Notes: a model not told the origin generated them from the sequence alone. 64,000 nucleotides of DNA from Larkinella arboricola (GCF_003259745.1 NZ_QLMC01000002.1:62001-126000), one strand, 5' to 3'; shown: positions 19,072 to 27,812, numbered from the stretch's first letter. Made by a program: numbers and translations.

Positions 19072-19845
19072 ATGAAGAACCGATTACTCCTTTTGTTTTC
19101 TGCGTTAGTCTGGTTTGCCTGCCAGAACGAATCTTCTGAATTTGGTATTGAGCCGGGCGGGAACACCTACAATGATGATGCGTCTCCGCTCCGGAAAGTG
19201 TTCTGCTTTTCGGGTAACTGCGAAAATCCAACAAATACGGAGCAGTATACCTACAACAAAGACGGGAAGCTGATCCGGATTGATTACCTGGGCCTGGTTG
19301 CGGGCGGAAAGCTGGAGCTTCAGTCTTATGTGGAGCAGGTGTACAATAAGCACGGTAACCTGGTTGGCAAAATCCGTTACGGTCGGTACGGCAATGGTGC
19401 GGGTTGGACGGCTTATAACGAGTCGGAATACGACTACGAAAACGGAGTGCTGAAAGCCGAGCGGAATTATTTTAACCAGCGCGATCCGGAGCAGCGCGTG
19501 CTGACGGGTACGGTGGAATACGAGTTTAAGAACGGAAAAAAAATAGAGGAGAGGGGATATGACACCAATCACCAGTTGAGCTATCGGGTGGTTTATGAAT
19601 ACAAAGGTGATGTGCTGATACGGGAAACCTGGTATTCGAGCACCGATAAAATGTCCCGGTATTTTGCTCACTCCTTCGCGGGAAACCGTCGGCAAATCAG
19701 TGAACGGATGCCCAGGAACGAGGAACAGGTGGCGCTGATCGAAAAAACGTATGACAAGAAAGGACGGCTTTCGACCGAAGAAACCAAGGTGATCAATCCG
19801 CTGTTGTGTGCAATGGTCGCGGGCGTCGTACGGTATGAATACTAA
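19072..19845 (+). CDS. Lipoprotein with YD-like repeats, unknown function
   Basis: 257 aa from the ATG at 19072; an earlier GTG-type reading adds 22 residues with no signal features. MKNRLLLLFSALVWFAC is a lipoprotein signal with Cys17. The body shows repeated strands of the type YTYNKDGKLIRIDY, YNKHGNLVGKIRY, YDYENGVLKAE and YEFKNGKKIEERGY, about 25-35 residues apart, reminiscent of YD/RHS or MORN-like beta-sheet proteins. Probably surface or periplasmic. Its own terminator follows. Confidence 0.75.
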   Translation: MKNRLLLLFSALVWFACQNESSEFGIEPGGNTYNDDASPLRKVFCFSGNCENPTNTEQYTYNKDGKLIRIDYLGLVAGGKLELQSYVEQVYNKHGNLVGKIRYGRYGNGAGWTAYNESEYDYENGVLKAERNYFNQRDPEQRVLTGTVEYEFKNGKKIEERGYDTNHQLSYRVVYEYKGDVLIRETWYSSTDKMSRYFAHSFAGNRRQISERMPRNEEQVALIEKTYDKKGRLSTEETKVINPLLCAMVAGVVRYEY

Positions 19846-19869
19846 TTGCTTACTATGAAATGATAGTTG

Positions 19870-19900
19870 AAAAGGTAATCCAGCTTGGATTGCCTTTTTT
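19870..19900 (+). terminator. Terminator of the YD-like lipoprotein gene
   Basis: Stem of about 13 bp (19870-19882 with 19886-19898, one G-T pair) then a T run. Confidence 0.8.
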
Positions 19901-20075
19901 GTTACAACCCACTTCCTGAAACGCTGGCCGGAATGACAGGACCGGGTGACAAATAGAGGGTGATGGGCTGTTTCGCGGGCGGCTTTCCTTGGCTTAGTGA
20001 AAAATGAACCCTTAAAAGTGAAAGTAATAGGCAATCGTTGTACCTTGTGGCTGTTCAACAATCATTCAAAATGCT

Positions 20076-20420
20076 ATGACCCAAGCAAACAATGCAGACC
20101 AGCTTCTGGACATCACCGTTCGGCAGCTGACCACCGATCCGGTTCATTTGCAGCCGATGGCGAACAGTTTTATTGATCAATGGGTTCGGGCGCTCGGATC
20201 GGGCCACCTGGTACTGGACGACATCTCGGATGAACTGGAGCAGTTGAAGGCGGCTCTGGCAGCGGGAAAAAATCTCCAGATTGCCGAGTCGTTGCATTCG
20301 CTCGCTAAACTAACCCGCAAAAGTCTGGACGGTGCCGCTGATGGCGTAAAGGACAAGTTACAGGAACTGGCCGATACGCTGGACACGCTGTCGACGAGCT
20401 TGGGAAGAAAGGGAAAATAA
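20076..20420 (+). CDS. Small helical hypothetical protein
   Basis: 114 aa, no signal peptide, no membrane segment. Predicted all-helical, with heptad-like Leu spacing in DELEQLKAALAAGKNLQI and DKLQELADTLDTLSTSLG, suggesting a coiled coil or helical bundle. The upstream TACCTTGT near 20041 is one base off a -7 element. Followed by a convergent terminator. Unrecognised; lies next to the two DUF2383 genes. Confidence 0.65.
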   Translation: MTQANNADQLLDITVRQLTTDPVHLQPMANSFIDQWVRALGSGHLVLDDISDELEQLKAALAAGKNLQIAESLHSLAKLTRKSLDGAADGVKDKLQELADTLDTLSTSLGRKGK

Positions 20421-20425
20421 ACGAA

Positions 20426-20467
20426 ATGGATCATACCCGCAACATCTGTACAGCGGGTATGGTCCAT
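20426..20467. terminator. Convergent terminator
   Basis: 15-bp stem with one G-T pair (20426-20440 with 20453-20467), between the hypothetical gene and the first DUF2383 gene. Confidence 0.7.
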
Positions 20468-20477
20468 AATGTAGTAA

Positions 20478-20930
20478 TCACTCGGTCACGTTGCGCAGGG
20501 TTACGATCTGATCGCGGGTCTGGCGGAGTTCATCGAGTTGCGTACTGAGGGTCTGGCGGATGTAAGCCGGAATTTCTTCGTCTTCCAGTACTTCTTCGTA
20601 TTCTTCAACGGCGACATTTTCGCCAAAAACGCAGGATTCAAGAACCGTATGACGGTCTTTGCCCGTAAAGGCCGATTTGATGTCAATCCAGGCGCGGTGA
20701 ATTTTGCTGCCCGTGCTGGTTTCTTCGATGCCCGGCACTTCACCGCCCATGCGGACGATGCTGTCGGCCAGTTCGCTCCGGAATTTCCGGCTTTGCGATG
20801 TCAGATTCTTGAATAAAGAAGCCAGTTCGGAGTCTTCAATATCGGCGGCCGCTTTTTCAAATCCATTAATGCGGTCGTTGTTAATTTTGACCAGGTCATT
20901 TAAAGAATCAACAATTTCGTCGTTTGTCAT
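20478..20930 (-). CDS. PA2169-family (DUF2383) four-helix protein, copy A
   Basis: 150 aa from the ATG at 20930 (MTNDEIVDSLNDLVKINNDRI); the longer reading to 20981 starts in unlike sequence. Ferritin-like helix pattern: INNDRINGFEKAA, SRKFRSELADSI, HRAWIDIKSAFTGKDRH and CVFGENVAVEEYEE, with Glu/His positions that could bind metal as in ferritin-like folds. Cytoplasmic. About half identical to copy B just upstream, a tandem duplication. Such genes are often stress-induced, but function is unknown. Confidence 0.85.
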   Translation of the reverse strand: MTNDEIVDSLNDLVKINNDRINGFEKAAADIEDSELASLFKNLTSQSRKFRSELADSIVRMGGEVPGIEETSTGSKIHRAWIDIKSAFTGKDRHTVLESCVFGENVAVEEYEEVLEDEEIPAYIRQTLSTQLDELRQTRDQIVTLRNVTE

Positions 20931-21012
20931 GGTGATTGGGAAGTAAGACGTATTCGCATAAAGAAAACAAGCGCACTCCACCTGTTTTCAACTCATTTTC
21001 GTTACTAATCAA

Positions 21013-21462
21013 TTATTTATGCAGAGCAACCACGCGATCGCGGGCAATTTTCAACTGCTCGAGTTGCTTTTGCAGTACCTCACGAATATAGGCCGGTATG
21101 TGGTCTTTCTCGATAGCCTCTTCGTACGCTTCGACGGCGGCATTTTCGCCAAATTCGACGGAGCTTAACACCGTCTGCTCGTCTTTACCGGTTAGGGCTG
21201 CTTTGATGTCAATCCAGGCACGGTGAATTTTACTCGAAACGTCGGTTGAGGTGGCGTTGGATACCGCCGAGCCATCAATCCGGACGATGTGGTCGGCCAG
21301 TTCGCTCCGAAACTGCTGGCTCTGAATGACGTTGTGGCGAAAAATGTCGTCGAGGTTGGCATCTTTAGTGTCTTCAACGGCTTTCTCGTATCCCTGAATG
21401 CGGTCGTTATTAATTTTAACCAGCTCGTTGAGCGAGTCAACGATTTCTTCGTTCGAAATCAT
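21013..21462 (-). CDS. PA2169-family (DUF2383) four-helix protein, copy B
   Basis: 149 aa, same fold as copy A: NNDRIQGYEKAVED, QQFRSELADHIVRIDG, HRAWIDIKAALTGKDE, EFGENAAVEAYEEA. It lies 82 bp upstream of copy A on the same strand, so both may be on one message. No terminator between them was found. Confidence 0.88.
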   Translation of the reverse strand: MISNEEIVDSLNELVKINNDRIQGYEKAVEDTKDANLDDIFRHNVIQSQQFRSELADHIVRIDGSAVSNATSTDVSSKIHRAWIDIKAALTGKDEQTVLSSVEFGENAAVEAYEEAIEKDHIPAYIREVLQKQLEQLKIARDRVVALHK

Positions 21463-21566
21463 CTTTATGGGGTTTAAGGTTTGTTTTTAAAACGGATCTT
21501 TCGGACAAATGTTTACCCCGTTTCGGCGATTTGATGGGGTGAGTACGTATAAAAAAGACATGGCCA

Positions 21567-21846
21567 GTAACACCGGTCATGAAGGGTATTATTGAGGATA
21601 TCCGGATGTGTCAGCGGAGCGGTGATCTGAAAAAGTTGTTTCTGGAAGCGAAAGTAATTGAATTGCTGATGCTCCAGCTTGAACAGATCAATTCGGACGG
21701 TTTTCAGGCCATTGCCCTGAAAAGATTTCGGGAAAATTCAGGAAGCTCGGAGGGGTTGCGCATCCGATCGGCTACAAAATCACGCTCATTCTACGGCGGC
21801 TTATAAGCGGTATTTTAATAGGCCGCCGAGTGAACTACACAAATAA
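21567..21846 (+). pseudogene. Remnant of an AraC-family regulator (PchR type)
   Basis: Three frames must be joined. Frame 1 (from 21567, ATG at 21579) reads MKGIIEDIRMCQRSGDLKKL then FLEAKVIELLMLQLEQ, the linker that precedes the HTH in PchR-like AraC regulators, and continues to LKRFRENSGSS. A shift gives VAHPIGYK, and a second shift gives NHAHSTAAYKRYFNRPPSEL then a stop at 21844-21846, the second HTH and its end. The N-terminal domain and most of the first HTH are missing. Intact relatives control iron or siderophore uptake. Confidence 0.8.
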
Positions 21847-21853
21847 GGCTGGT

Positions 21854-23176
21854 TTACGCTTCGTCCTGATCGTTCTGCTGATCTGTATCATCGGCGTTCG
21901 TCGATACCTTGACCAGGTTAATCCGCGCTTCGTCCATCGACAGGATGGTGAACCGGAAGGGCGGCATTTGGATCACGTCGTTTACGTTCGGGATTTCGCC
22001 ATTAACGGCTAAAATCAGGCCGCCCAGCGTATCATAATCGCCTTCAGGAATATTCCAGTCGTATTTCTCGTTTAGATTTTCGATTTCGTGCCGGGCACTT
22101 AGCAGCCAGGTGTTATCGTCAAGCTGGCGTTCATCCCAGTCTTCGTTGGTGTCATATTCATCCTGAATCTCACCAAAAATTTGTTCGACCAGATCTTCCA
22201 CACTGACCAGCCCCGAGGTGCCGCCAAACTCATCGACCACCAGCGCCAGACTTTTACGTTCGGCCAGGAATTTTTCAAGCAGGAGCCGGGCTGGCATACT
22301 ATCCGGAACCACCCGGATGGGGGTCAGAATGCTCTCGATGGTCTGCGGTTTTTGAAACAGCGACAGGGCGTGGCAGTAGCCAATCACATCGTCGATGTTG
22401 TCGCGGTAGACCACAATTTTGGAGTGGCCGCTCTCCTGGAAACAATGTTTGAGTTTCTCGATGCTGTCATCTACCTCAATGGCCGTAATATCCGTCCGGG
22501 GAATCATGCAGTCGCGTACCGACACGTTCCGAAAGTCGATGGCATTGTTCAGGATTTCGGTATCGATATCAATCTCTTCGTTGTCGTTCTGGTCGGGTTG
22601 TTTCTGCTGGTTGAATTGCTGGAGGTAGTGGTTCAGGTCGATCAACCCAAAAACCGGCCGAATCTCGGAATATTTGCTGCCCGGAATAATTTTAACGATG
22701 CCCTTGGTCAGCCAGACCATCAGCCGGACGATGGGAGCAATGGCCTTGTAAATAATCCATATTGGAATCGCCAGCCGTTCCATGAGAGCGTCGGGATGAA
22801 TCAGTGCCAGACTTTTGGGCACATAATCGCCGAACGGCATGAATAGCAGCGTAAGGATGAAGGTTTCGATTACAATGAGTGTAACCGGATGCCGGAGGGA
22901 TTCGGGGAGGTACGTGGCCAGAAAAGGGTTCAGAACCGTTACGCCCAGAACACCGTATAAGACCAGAAACAGCGTATTGCCCGTCAGGGTCGTACCCACA
23001 AACAGAATGGGTTGTTTCAGAAAAGCCGAAACCAGTTTCTCACCCAGGGGCCCCTGTTTGCTGTGCAGATCAAAATAAAGCCGGTTGACGGATTGGTAGG
23101 CCATCTCGACCGCCGAGAAAAACCCGGCCAGTATGAGGGCGATTAAAGCACCGAGCAGAATACTGTATGATTCCAT
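21854..23176 (-). CDS. CNNM/CorC-type (hemolysin family) membrane protein with CBS pair
   Basis: 440 aa. A DUF21/CNNM membrane domain (about 1-190: LLGALIALILAGFFSAVEMAY, then TLTGNTLFLVLYGVLGV and others), a CBS pair (about 215-335, starting VRDCMIPRTDITAIEVDD) and a C-terminal CorC_HlyC transporter-associated domain (about 350-430, GDYDTLGGLILAVNGEIP). Family members are linked to Mg/Co export; in Bacteroidota the closely related GldE is needed for gliding, and this may be of that type. The stop is 7 bp from the AraC remnant. Confidence 0.88.
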   Translation of the reverse strand: MESYSILLGALIALILAGFFSAVEMAYQSVNRLYFDLHSKQGPLGEKLVSAFLKQPILFVGTTLTGNTLFLVLYGVLGVTVLNPFLATYLPESLRHPVTLIVIETFILTLLFMPFGDYVPKSLALIHPDALMERLAIPIWIIYKAIAPIVRLMVWLTKGIVKIIPGSKYSEIRPVFGLIDLNHYLQQFNQQKQPDQNDNEEIDIDTEILNNAIDFRNVSVRDCMIPRTDITAIEVDDSIEKLKHCFQESGHSKIVVYRDNIDDVIGYCHALSLFQKPQTIESILTPIRVVPDSMPARLLLEKFLAERKSLALVVDEFGGTSGLVSVEDLVEQIFGEIQDEYDTNEDWDERQLDDNTWLLSARHEIENLNEKYDWNIPEGDYDTLGGLILAVNGEIPNVNDVIQMPPFRFTILSMDEARINLVKVSTNADDTDQQNDQDEA

Positions 23177-23201
23177 ACACGATCATCTGAAGCAAAACCG
23201 T

Positions 23202-23288
23202 CTTGAACCAGGATTCCACGGATGAACGAATTTACCCGCCTATAATCGTAGTAAATCGCTTCGTCCGTGGAATCCCGGTTTAAACAGC
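23202..23288. repeat. Intergenic phased hairpin, GATTCC-CGGAT family, copy 2
   Basis: Long imperfect inverted repeat: left arm AACCAGGATTCCACGGATG followed by AACGAATTTAC; the complement of the right arm reads AACCGGGATTCCACGGACG then AAGCGATTTAC. It lies between two same-strand genes and has no T-tract. Confidence 0.75.
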
Positions 23289-23293
23289 CCCGT

Positions 23294-23521
23294 TCAGGAC
23301 TTCTTTTTTTTTCGTTTGTTCGCTTTAACTGCAACCGGCGGTTTTTGTTCGGGCCGGTTCAGGTGTACCCCACGAACATACATAAAAGCAAGCAAAAAGG
23401 CCAGACATAGCATCAAGAGCCAGTAATGTTCGCCAAACGTGCCCGTCCGCCGGAACTCCAGCACCCAGAGAATGAGACAGCCGAGGGAGAGAGCACCAAG
23501 AACGGTTTCAGAAATCTTCAT
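23294..23521 (-). CDS. Small membrane protein coupled to ccmF
   Basis: 75 aa: two hydrophobic helices (VLGALSLGCLILWVLEF and YWLLMLCLAFLLAFMYV) and a basic tail ending KANKRKKKKS. Its start overlaps the ccmF stop (ATGA, 23518-23521), so it is translated with ccmF and is the last gene of the cytochrome c maturation operon. It has no Cys and no CcmG/CcmH features, so it is not a known Ccm subunit. It may be a small accessory factor of the haem ligation complex. Confidence 0.75.
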   Translation of the reverse strand: MKISETVLGALSLGCLILWVLEFRRTGTFGEHYWLLMLCLAFLLAFMYVRGVHLNRPEQKPPVAVKANKRKKKKS

Positions 23522-26169
23522 ATGCGGTTTACGGTAGGCTGTTTCGCAACCACGACCGGTTTCTTTTTATCCTTATCCCGCATCTTGGTAAACTCCCGGT
23601 AACGCCGGACGGCGGCCATCGAAAAGCCAATCACCAGCACAAACGTCCCGATCCAGAGCAGGTTGATGAGCGGCATTTCTTTCGCTTTCATCACAATGTA
23701 GTCGCGCTGGGTGGTGTTGGCCGAGAAGGTAAACAAGCCCGTGCGCGGATCAATTTCATCCAGTTGAAGCCGCAGACCGAGTTCGTCGTTTGTTTCGGCT
23801 TTTCGGCCCACCAGCCGGTCTTTAATAATGAACGCCGGTTTCAGAACATATTCCCGTTCTTTATCCAGTACCCGAACCACGGCCTTTACAGCCGCATCGT
23901 TGGGGCCGAGCGGAGTCCCATCAATCTCGCGGGTTTGCTCAATGTTGTCAAAAACAGCTACGTAATCGTTGACAAAGAACGTATCACGCGGAGCAATCCG
24001 GTACGTTTCGGCGGGGCTCCAGGTGCCTTCGCTGTTCGGATCCGGAACCGTGGCTACGTAAGTATAGAGGTCTTTCCCCGGCATCCGGCGAATGTCCGGC
24101 GATGGCAGAAAACCGCCTTCACCCATCTGCTCGTTGATCTGACCGCGCGGGAACAGGGTAAAGACTTTTCCTCCCGGTTCACGGTATTCAACTTCGTAAT
24201 AGGTGTTTTCGGGATGCAGCGCCACGGTATCGCCTTTTTTATGATAAAGCTTTCCGTTCTGTTCAATGTCGTGCAGGGCAATACCGTGATAGCTGAATTC
24301 CGGGCTGGCTCCTACGAGCGGTTCAACCCAGTCGCGGGGAACGTAATCGGGCACACCCCGGATCTCAATCCGTTTTCCACGGTACGTCAGCAGATAGCCG
24401 CTCATTTTCTGGGGTTGATTCAGCCACAGAATGACGTTTTCTTTATTTTCCTTGTTATCGTTTTTCGTGAAATCCTCGCTTTTCGAAATCAGCAGACCGG
24501 TGTTGTTGATGGACACGATTTTCGAATAACCCGACGAAAACAGAACGCCGAGCAGCATCAGGGCCGCCCCAATGTGCGTTACGGCACCGCCAGAAAGCTT
24601 GTAATTACCCCGGACAACCCCTATCAGAATGCTCGAATTGGCCACGATTGCAAAGACGGAAGCGGTCAGCAGCGCCATAAACGCCGGTTTGGTGATGTTA
24701 CCGTAGGCAATCAGCGCACCGCTGATGACGAGCGAAATGATGGCGGGGGTAATCAGGGCGTTCAGGTTATTTTTAGCGGTTTTACGCCACCAGATGTATT
24801 GCCCAATTCCCGTCAGAACCGCAATTACCGCGAAAAACCAGACCTGGAATTTGTTGAAGTGCGCTACCTGATCGGCGGGCATCGCAATATTGGGGTTGAA
24901 GCCAAACGCTTCGCCAATTTTGTTGTAAACCGGGAATGAGGTTGTGTTTAACACCTGAAAACTGGCCAGGCAAAGCACAATTGCACCAATAAAAACCCAG
25001 AATTCCTTCGAGTAAACGGAGGTTTCTTCCTCGTCTTTTTCGATCAGTTTCCACTTTGCTGCGATCAGCACAATGGCGATGGCCATAAAAGCCAGCATGT
25101 AAATCAGCAACTGGCCGGATAATCCCAGATCGGTGAACGAGTGGACCGATGAATTGCCCAGAATACCGCTACGGGTCAGGAAGGTCGAATACAGAATCAG
25201 CAGGAACGAGGAAACCGAGAGAATAATGGCTGTTTTTAAACCCGTTGAGCTTTTTTTGCCAATGAGCATGGCGTGGATGGCCGCTACCAGCACCAGCCAG
25301 GGAACCAATACCGAGTTTTCGACCGGATCCCAGTTCCAGTAACCACCAAAGTTGAGGGTTTCGTAAGCCCAGTAGCCGCCCATCAGAATGCCGACGCCCA
25401 ACACCATCGCTGAGAACAGGGCCCAGGGCAGGGCGGGACGCATCCATTCTTTCGGCTCGTTTTTCCACAAACCGGCAATACAGAACGCAAAGGGAATCAG
25501 TGTAGTGGCATAACCCAGGAAGAGGGTTGGCGGGTGAATCACCATCCAGTAGTTCTGCAACAGGGGGTTCATCCCCTTGCCATCTTCCGGAACGTAATTG
25601 GGATTGCTGGTAAAAATCGGGGCATCGGGCATAGCCTCCCGCAGCAGCAGAAACGGCGAACTCCCGATCTTGAACGTGTCGCCAAAGACAACGCCCAGAA
25701 TCATGGAAGCCAGAAACGCCTGTACGAGCGCAAAAACCGTCATCATGGGCGCTTCCCACTGGCGGGTGCCGTTGGTGCGATCATCCCGGTTGGTCTGGAT
25801 CAGAACAACGCCTAAAATTGCATTCCAGAACAGCCAGAGCAGAAAGCTACCTTCCTGCCCGTGCCAGAAGCTCGAAATCACGTATTCCGCCGGTAAGGCC
25901 CGTGACGAGTAATTCCAGGCGTAGTGGTATTCGTAGTAGTTGTTAAAAATGATATAGAAAAGGCTGCCGACAACTCCCAGAATGGTCAGACCGTGGACGT
26001 AGAATGCCCCCCGGGCCAGCCAGCGCCATTGCGTAAGCTCGCGTTTGTTCTGGAGAAGATCGTTACCCGCCAGCGAAATCCGCAGGTAGGCAACCGTCGC
26101 CATCAGGGCGGTTACAAAAGAAAGAATAACAAAAAGGTGGCCGATTTGACCAACAGTCGTATGAATCAT
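23518..26169 (-). CDS. ccmF: Cytochrome c maturation haem lyase subunit CcmF
   Basis: 883 aa, longer than the roughly 650 of proteobacterial CcmF; the extra part is a periplasmic beta-rich region near the C-terminus (about 560-820) before a last membrane helix. The haem-handling WWD motif is NFGGYWNWDPVENSVLVPWL. About 15 membrane helices. It transfers haem from CcmE to apocytochrome c. Translationally coupled to the small membrane gene downstream; a 137-bp gap with a phased repeat separates it from ccmE. Confidence 0.93.
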   Translation of the reverse strand: MIHTTVGQIGHLFVILSFVTALMATVAYLRISLAGNDLLQNKRELTQWRWLARGAFYVHGLTILGVVGSLFYIIFNNYYEYHYAWNYSSRALPAEYVISSFWHGQEGSFLLWLFWNAILGVVLIQTNRDDRTNGTRQWEAPMMTVFALVQAFLASMILGVVFGDTFKIGSSPFLLLREAMPDAPIFTSNPNYVPEDGKGMNPLLQNYWMVIHPPTLFLGYATTLIPFAFCIAGLWKNEPKEWMRPALPWALFSAMVLGVGILMGGYWAYETLNFGGYWNWDPVENSVLVPWLVLVAAIHAMLIGKKSSTGLKTAIILSVSSFLLILYSTFLTRSGILGNSSVHSFTDLGLSGQLLIYMLAFMAIAIVLIAAKWKLIEKDEEETSVYSKEFWVFIGAIVLCLASFQVLNTTSFPVYNKIGEAFGFNPNIAMPADQVAHFNKFQVWFFAVIAVLTGIGQYIWWRKTAKNNLNALITPAIISLVISGALIAYGNITKPAFMALLTASVFAIVANSSILIGVVRGNYKLSGGAVTHIGAALMLLGVLFSSGYSKIVSINNTGLLISKSEDFTKNDNKENKENVILWLNQPQKMSGYLLTYRGKRIEIRGVPDYVPRDWVEPLVGASPEFSYHGIALHDIEQNGKLYHKKGDTVALHPENTYYEVEYREPGGKVFTLFPRGQINEQMGEGGFLPSPDIRRMPGKDLYTYVATVPDPNSEGTWSPAETYRIAPRDTFFVNDYVAVFDNIEQTREIDGTPLGPNDAAVKAVVRVLDKEREYVLKPAFIIKDRLVGRKAETNDELGLRLQLDEIDPRTGLFTFSANTTQRDYIVMKAKEMPLINLLWIGTFVLVIGFSMAAVRRYREFTKMRDKDKKKPVVVAKQPTVNRI

Positions 26170-26195
26170 GATTGAATGACTAGAGGGGTGAACTT

Positions 26196-26290
26196 GATGG
26201 TTTGAATGGCTAAGTGGTCAGATCGCTGTCGGGGTAAATGGCCCGAAAACCATCCAACCGCTGTGCAGCTATCTACCCAATTAGCCATGC
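26196..26290. repeat. Intergenic phased repeat, ATGGCTAA family
   Basis: Left arm GGTTTGAATGGCTAAGTGG, and the complement of the right arm GGCTGCATGGCTAATTGG, with further ATGGCT units about 8-10 bp apart. It sits between ccmE and ccmF, inside an operon. Confidence 0.55.
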
Positions 26291-26306
26291 AGCCATTACA
26301 GCCATC

Positions 26307-26747
26307 TTAGATAGTTGCTTTTTTCGCTTCGTACTCCTTTGTTTCCAGTTTGTTTTCCTGGTATTTCGACGGGCATTTCAAGAGAATTTTGTCGGCCTGA
26401 AAATGATCACCGTTCATGGTGCCGATAACGACCACCTGCTCCGAACGATCAAAATCCTGCGGTTTCGGGGCGTTGTACACCACTTTCTGTGTCCGGTTTT
26501 CATTATCGACCAGCGTAAACTCAAAGTGATTGGGGTCAATCTGGGGTTGATACACCATGTTCGTAATTTGCCCCTGAGCGTCTTTGGTCAGCTTACCAAC
26601 CACGTGAACACCGTCTTTTTCACCACTCTGGGCCATTTCGGCTGCCTGGGTGAAGGAAACGTACGAACTGGCATCACCGGCTGTTGAGATAATAATACCG
26701 ATCGCCAGTGCAATGATGATAATCCCGAAAATATGTGTTTTTTTCAT
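26307..26747 (-). CDS. ccmE: Haem chaperone CcmE, CxxxY type
   Basis: 146 aa: N-terminal anchor (IFGIIIIALAIGIIIST), then an OB-fold beta-barrel (VHVVGKL, HFEFTLVDNENR, VVVIGTMNGDHFQADKIL). The haem-binding site, HxxxY in the classical protein, is here LLKCPSKYQ, that is Cys-x-x-x-Tyr near residue 127. The Cys form is known from some archaea and sulfate reducers and is thought to need a modified Ccm machine. It receives haem from CcmC and passes it to CcmF. Confidence 0.9.
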   Translation of the reverse strand: MKKTHIFGIIIIALAIGIIISTAGDASSYVSFTQAAEMAQSGEKDGVHVVGKLTKDAQGQITNMVYQPQIDPNHFEFTLVDNENRTQKVVYNAPKPQDFDRSEQVVVIGTMNGDHFQADKILLKCPSKYQENKLETKEYEAKKATI

Positions 26748-26858
26748 GATGATACATTCGTGTAATAAGAGGGAGAAAGATTGGAAATAATCGCTGAAAT
26801 GCGAATGACGAATGTCAGCTTTTCCGATTTTGTTTCTCCTTTTTCGTTTGTCAGGGCT

Positions 26859-27065
26859 TTACTTAATCTCTTTTTCCAGCTTACTGATCTTCGTGTCCAG
26901 TCGGATGAGGTAAATAATTACCCCCGCAAACGTGACCAGAAATACGGCCACCACAACCCAGATTTTACCGTCGGCCCGCAGCCGGTCGGCCATCTCAATC
27001 TCCTGAGCCTGACTGCTGAACGACAGCAACAGTAAAAAGCAAAGAACCAGAAATCTATGTAGCAT
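26859..27065 (-). CDS. ccmD: CcmD-like small membrane protein
   Basis: 68 aa from the ATG at 27065. Signal-like N-terminus (HRFLVLCFLLLLSFSSQAQ), one membrane helix (IWVVVAVFLVTFAGVIIYLIR) and a charged tail DTKISKLEKEIK. The position after ccmC and the single helix with a charged C-terminal tail fit CcmD, which holds CcmC and CcmE together. An ATG at 27110 overlapping the ccmC stop (ATGA) would add 15 residues and translational coupling; which start is used is open. Confidence 0.7.
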   Translation of the reverse strand: MLHRFLVLCFLLLLSFSSQAQEIEMADRLRADGKIWVVVAVFLVTFAGVIIYLIRLDTKISKLEKEIK

Positions 27066-27106
27066 ACAGTGAGTAGTGTAAAGTGATAACAAGTTTGAAC
27101 CGGTAA

Positions 27107-27805
27107 TCATTCCGCAGTGGAATGGGCTTTAGGCAGGGAATCGTTGACATTGTCGAGCCGGTCGCGCAGCCGACGGAGCCGGACGCGTAACTGGGTAATC
27201 CAGACCCCGATCAGCGTCATTCCGATCACGCTCGGATACAGGACCAGCCGCATCCCGTTGTCCATGTCATACTGCCCGAAAGCCGGGTTACCGCCGTTGC
27301 CGGGGTGCAGGGAGTCGGTCAGGCGGGGCAGGACAAAGATGAGCGGCACAAAAACCGCAAAGGCAAAAATGTTATAAATCGCCGAAACCCGGGCGCGCCG
27401 GAGTTCATCGTCAAACGAATTCCGGAGAATCAGGTAGGCGAAATACATCAGCATCCCCACGGCCACGCTGTTCAGCTTGGGGTCGTTGGGCCAGGGGTCG
27501 CCCCAGGTCACGCTGGCCCAGAGTGAGCCGGTGGCGCAGCCCAGAATACCGTACAGGATGGCGGTGTTGGCAAATTCTACCGAAACATGATCATCGTTCA
27601 GACGGCCTTTCCGCAGGTAGCGAATGGCAAAGATCATAGAAGTCAGCATCAGAATCACCATCGAAAACCACAGCGGTACGTGGAAGTAAACGTTGCGAAT
27701 GCTCTCGTTCAGAATGGGTTGCCGGGGAACGTCGCCCATCAGGCCGACCCAGATCACGTACGTCATGATGACGACGGCTAAGGCTTTCCACCAATGTTTT
27801 TTCAT
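27107..27805 (-). CDS. ccmC: Haem exporter subunit CcmC
   Basis: 232 aa, six membrane helices. The WWD haem motif reads LWASVTWGDPWPNDPKL; conserved His are in YFHVPLWFS near residue 42 and DSLHPG near 167. CcmC loads haem on CcmE in the periplasm. It starts 7 bp after the ccmB stop. Confidence 0.93.
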   Translation of the reverse strand: MKKHWWKALAVVIMTYVIWVGLMGDVPRQPILNESIRNVYFHVPLWFSMVILMLTSMIFAIRYLRKGRLNDDHVSVEFANTAILYGILGCATGSLWASVTWGDPWPNDPKLNSVAVGMLMYFAYLILRNSFDDELRRARVSAIYNIFAFAVFVPLIFVLPRLTDSLHPGNGGNPAFGQYDMDNGMRLVLYPSVIGMTLIGVWITQLRVRLRRLRDRLDNVNDSLPKAHSTAE

Positions 27806-27812
27806 AGTCTTT

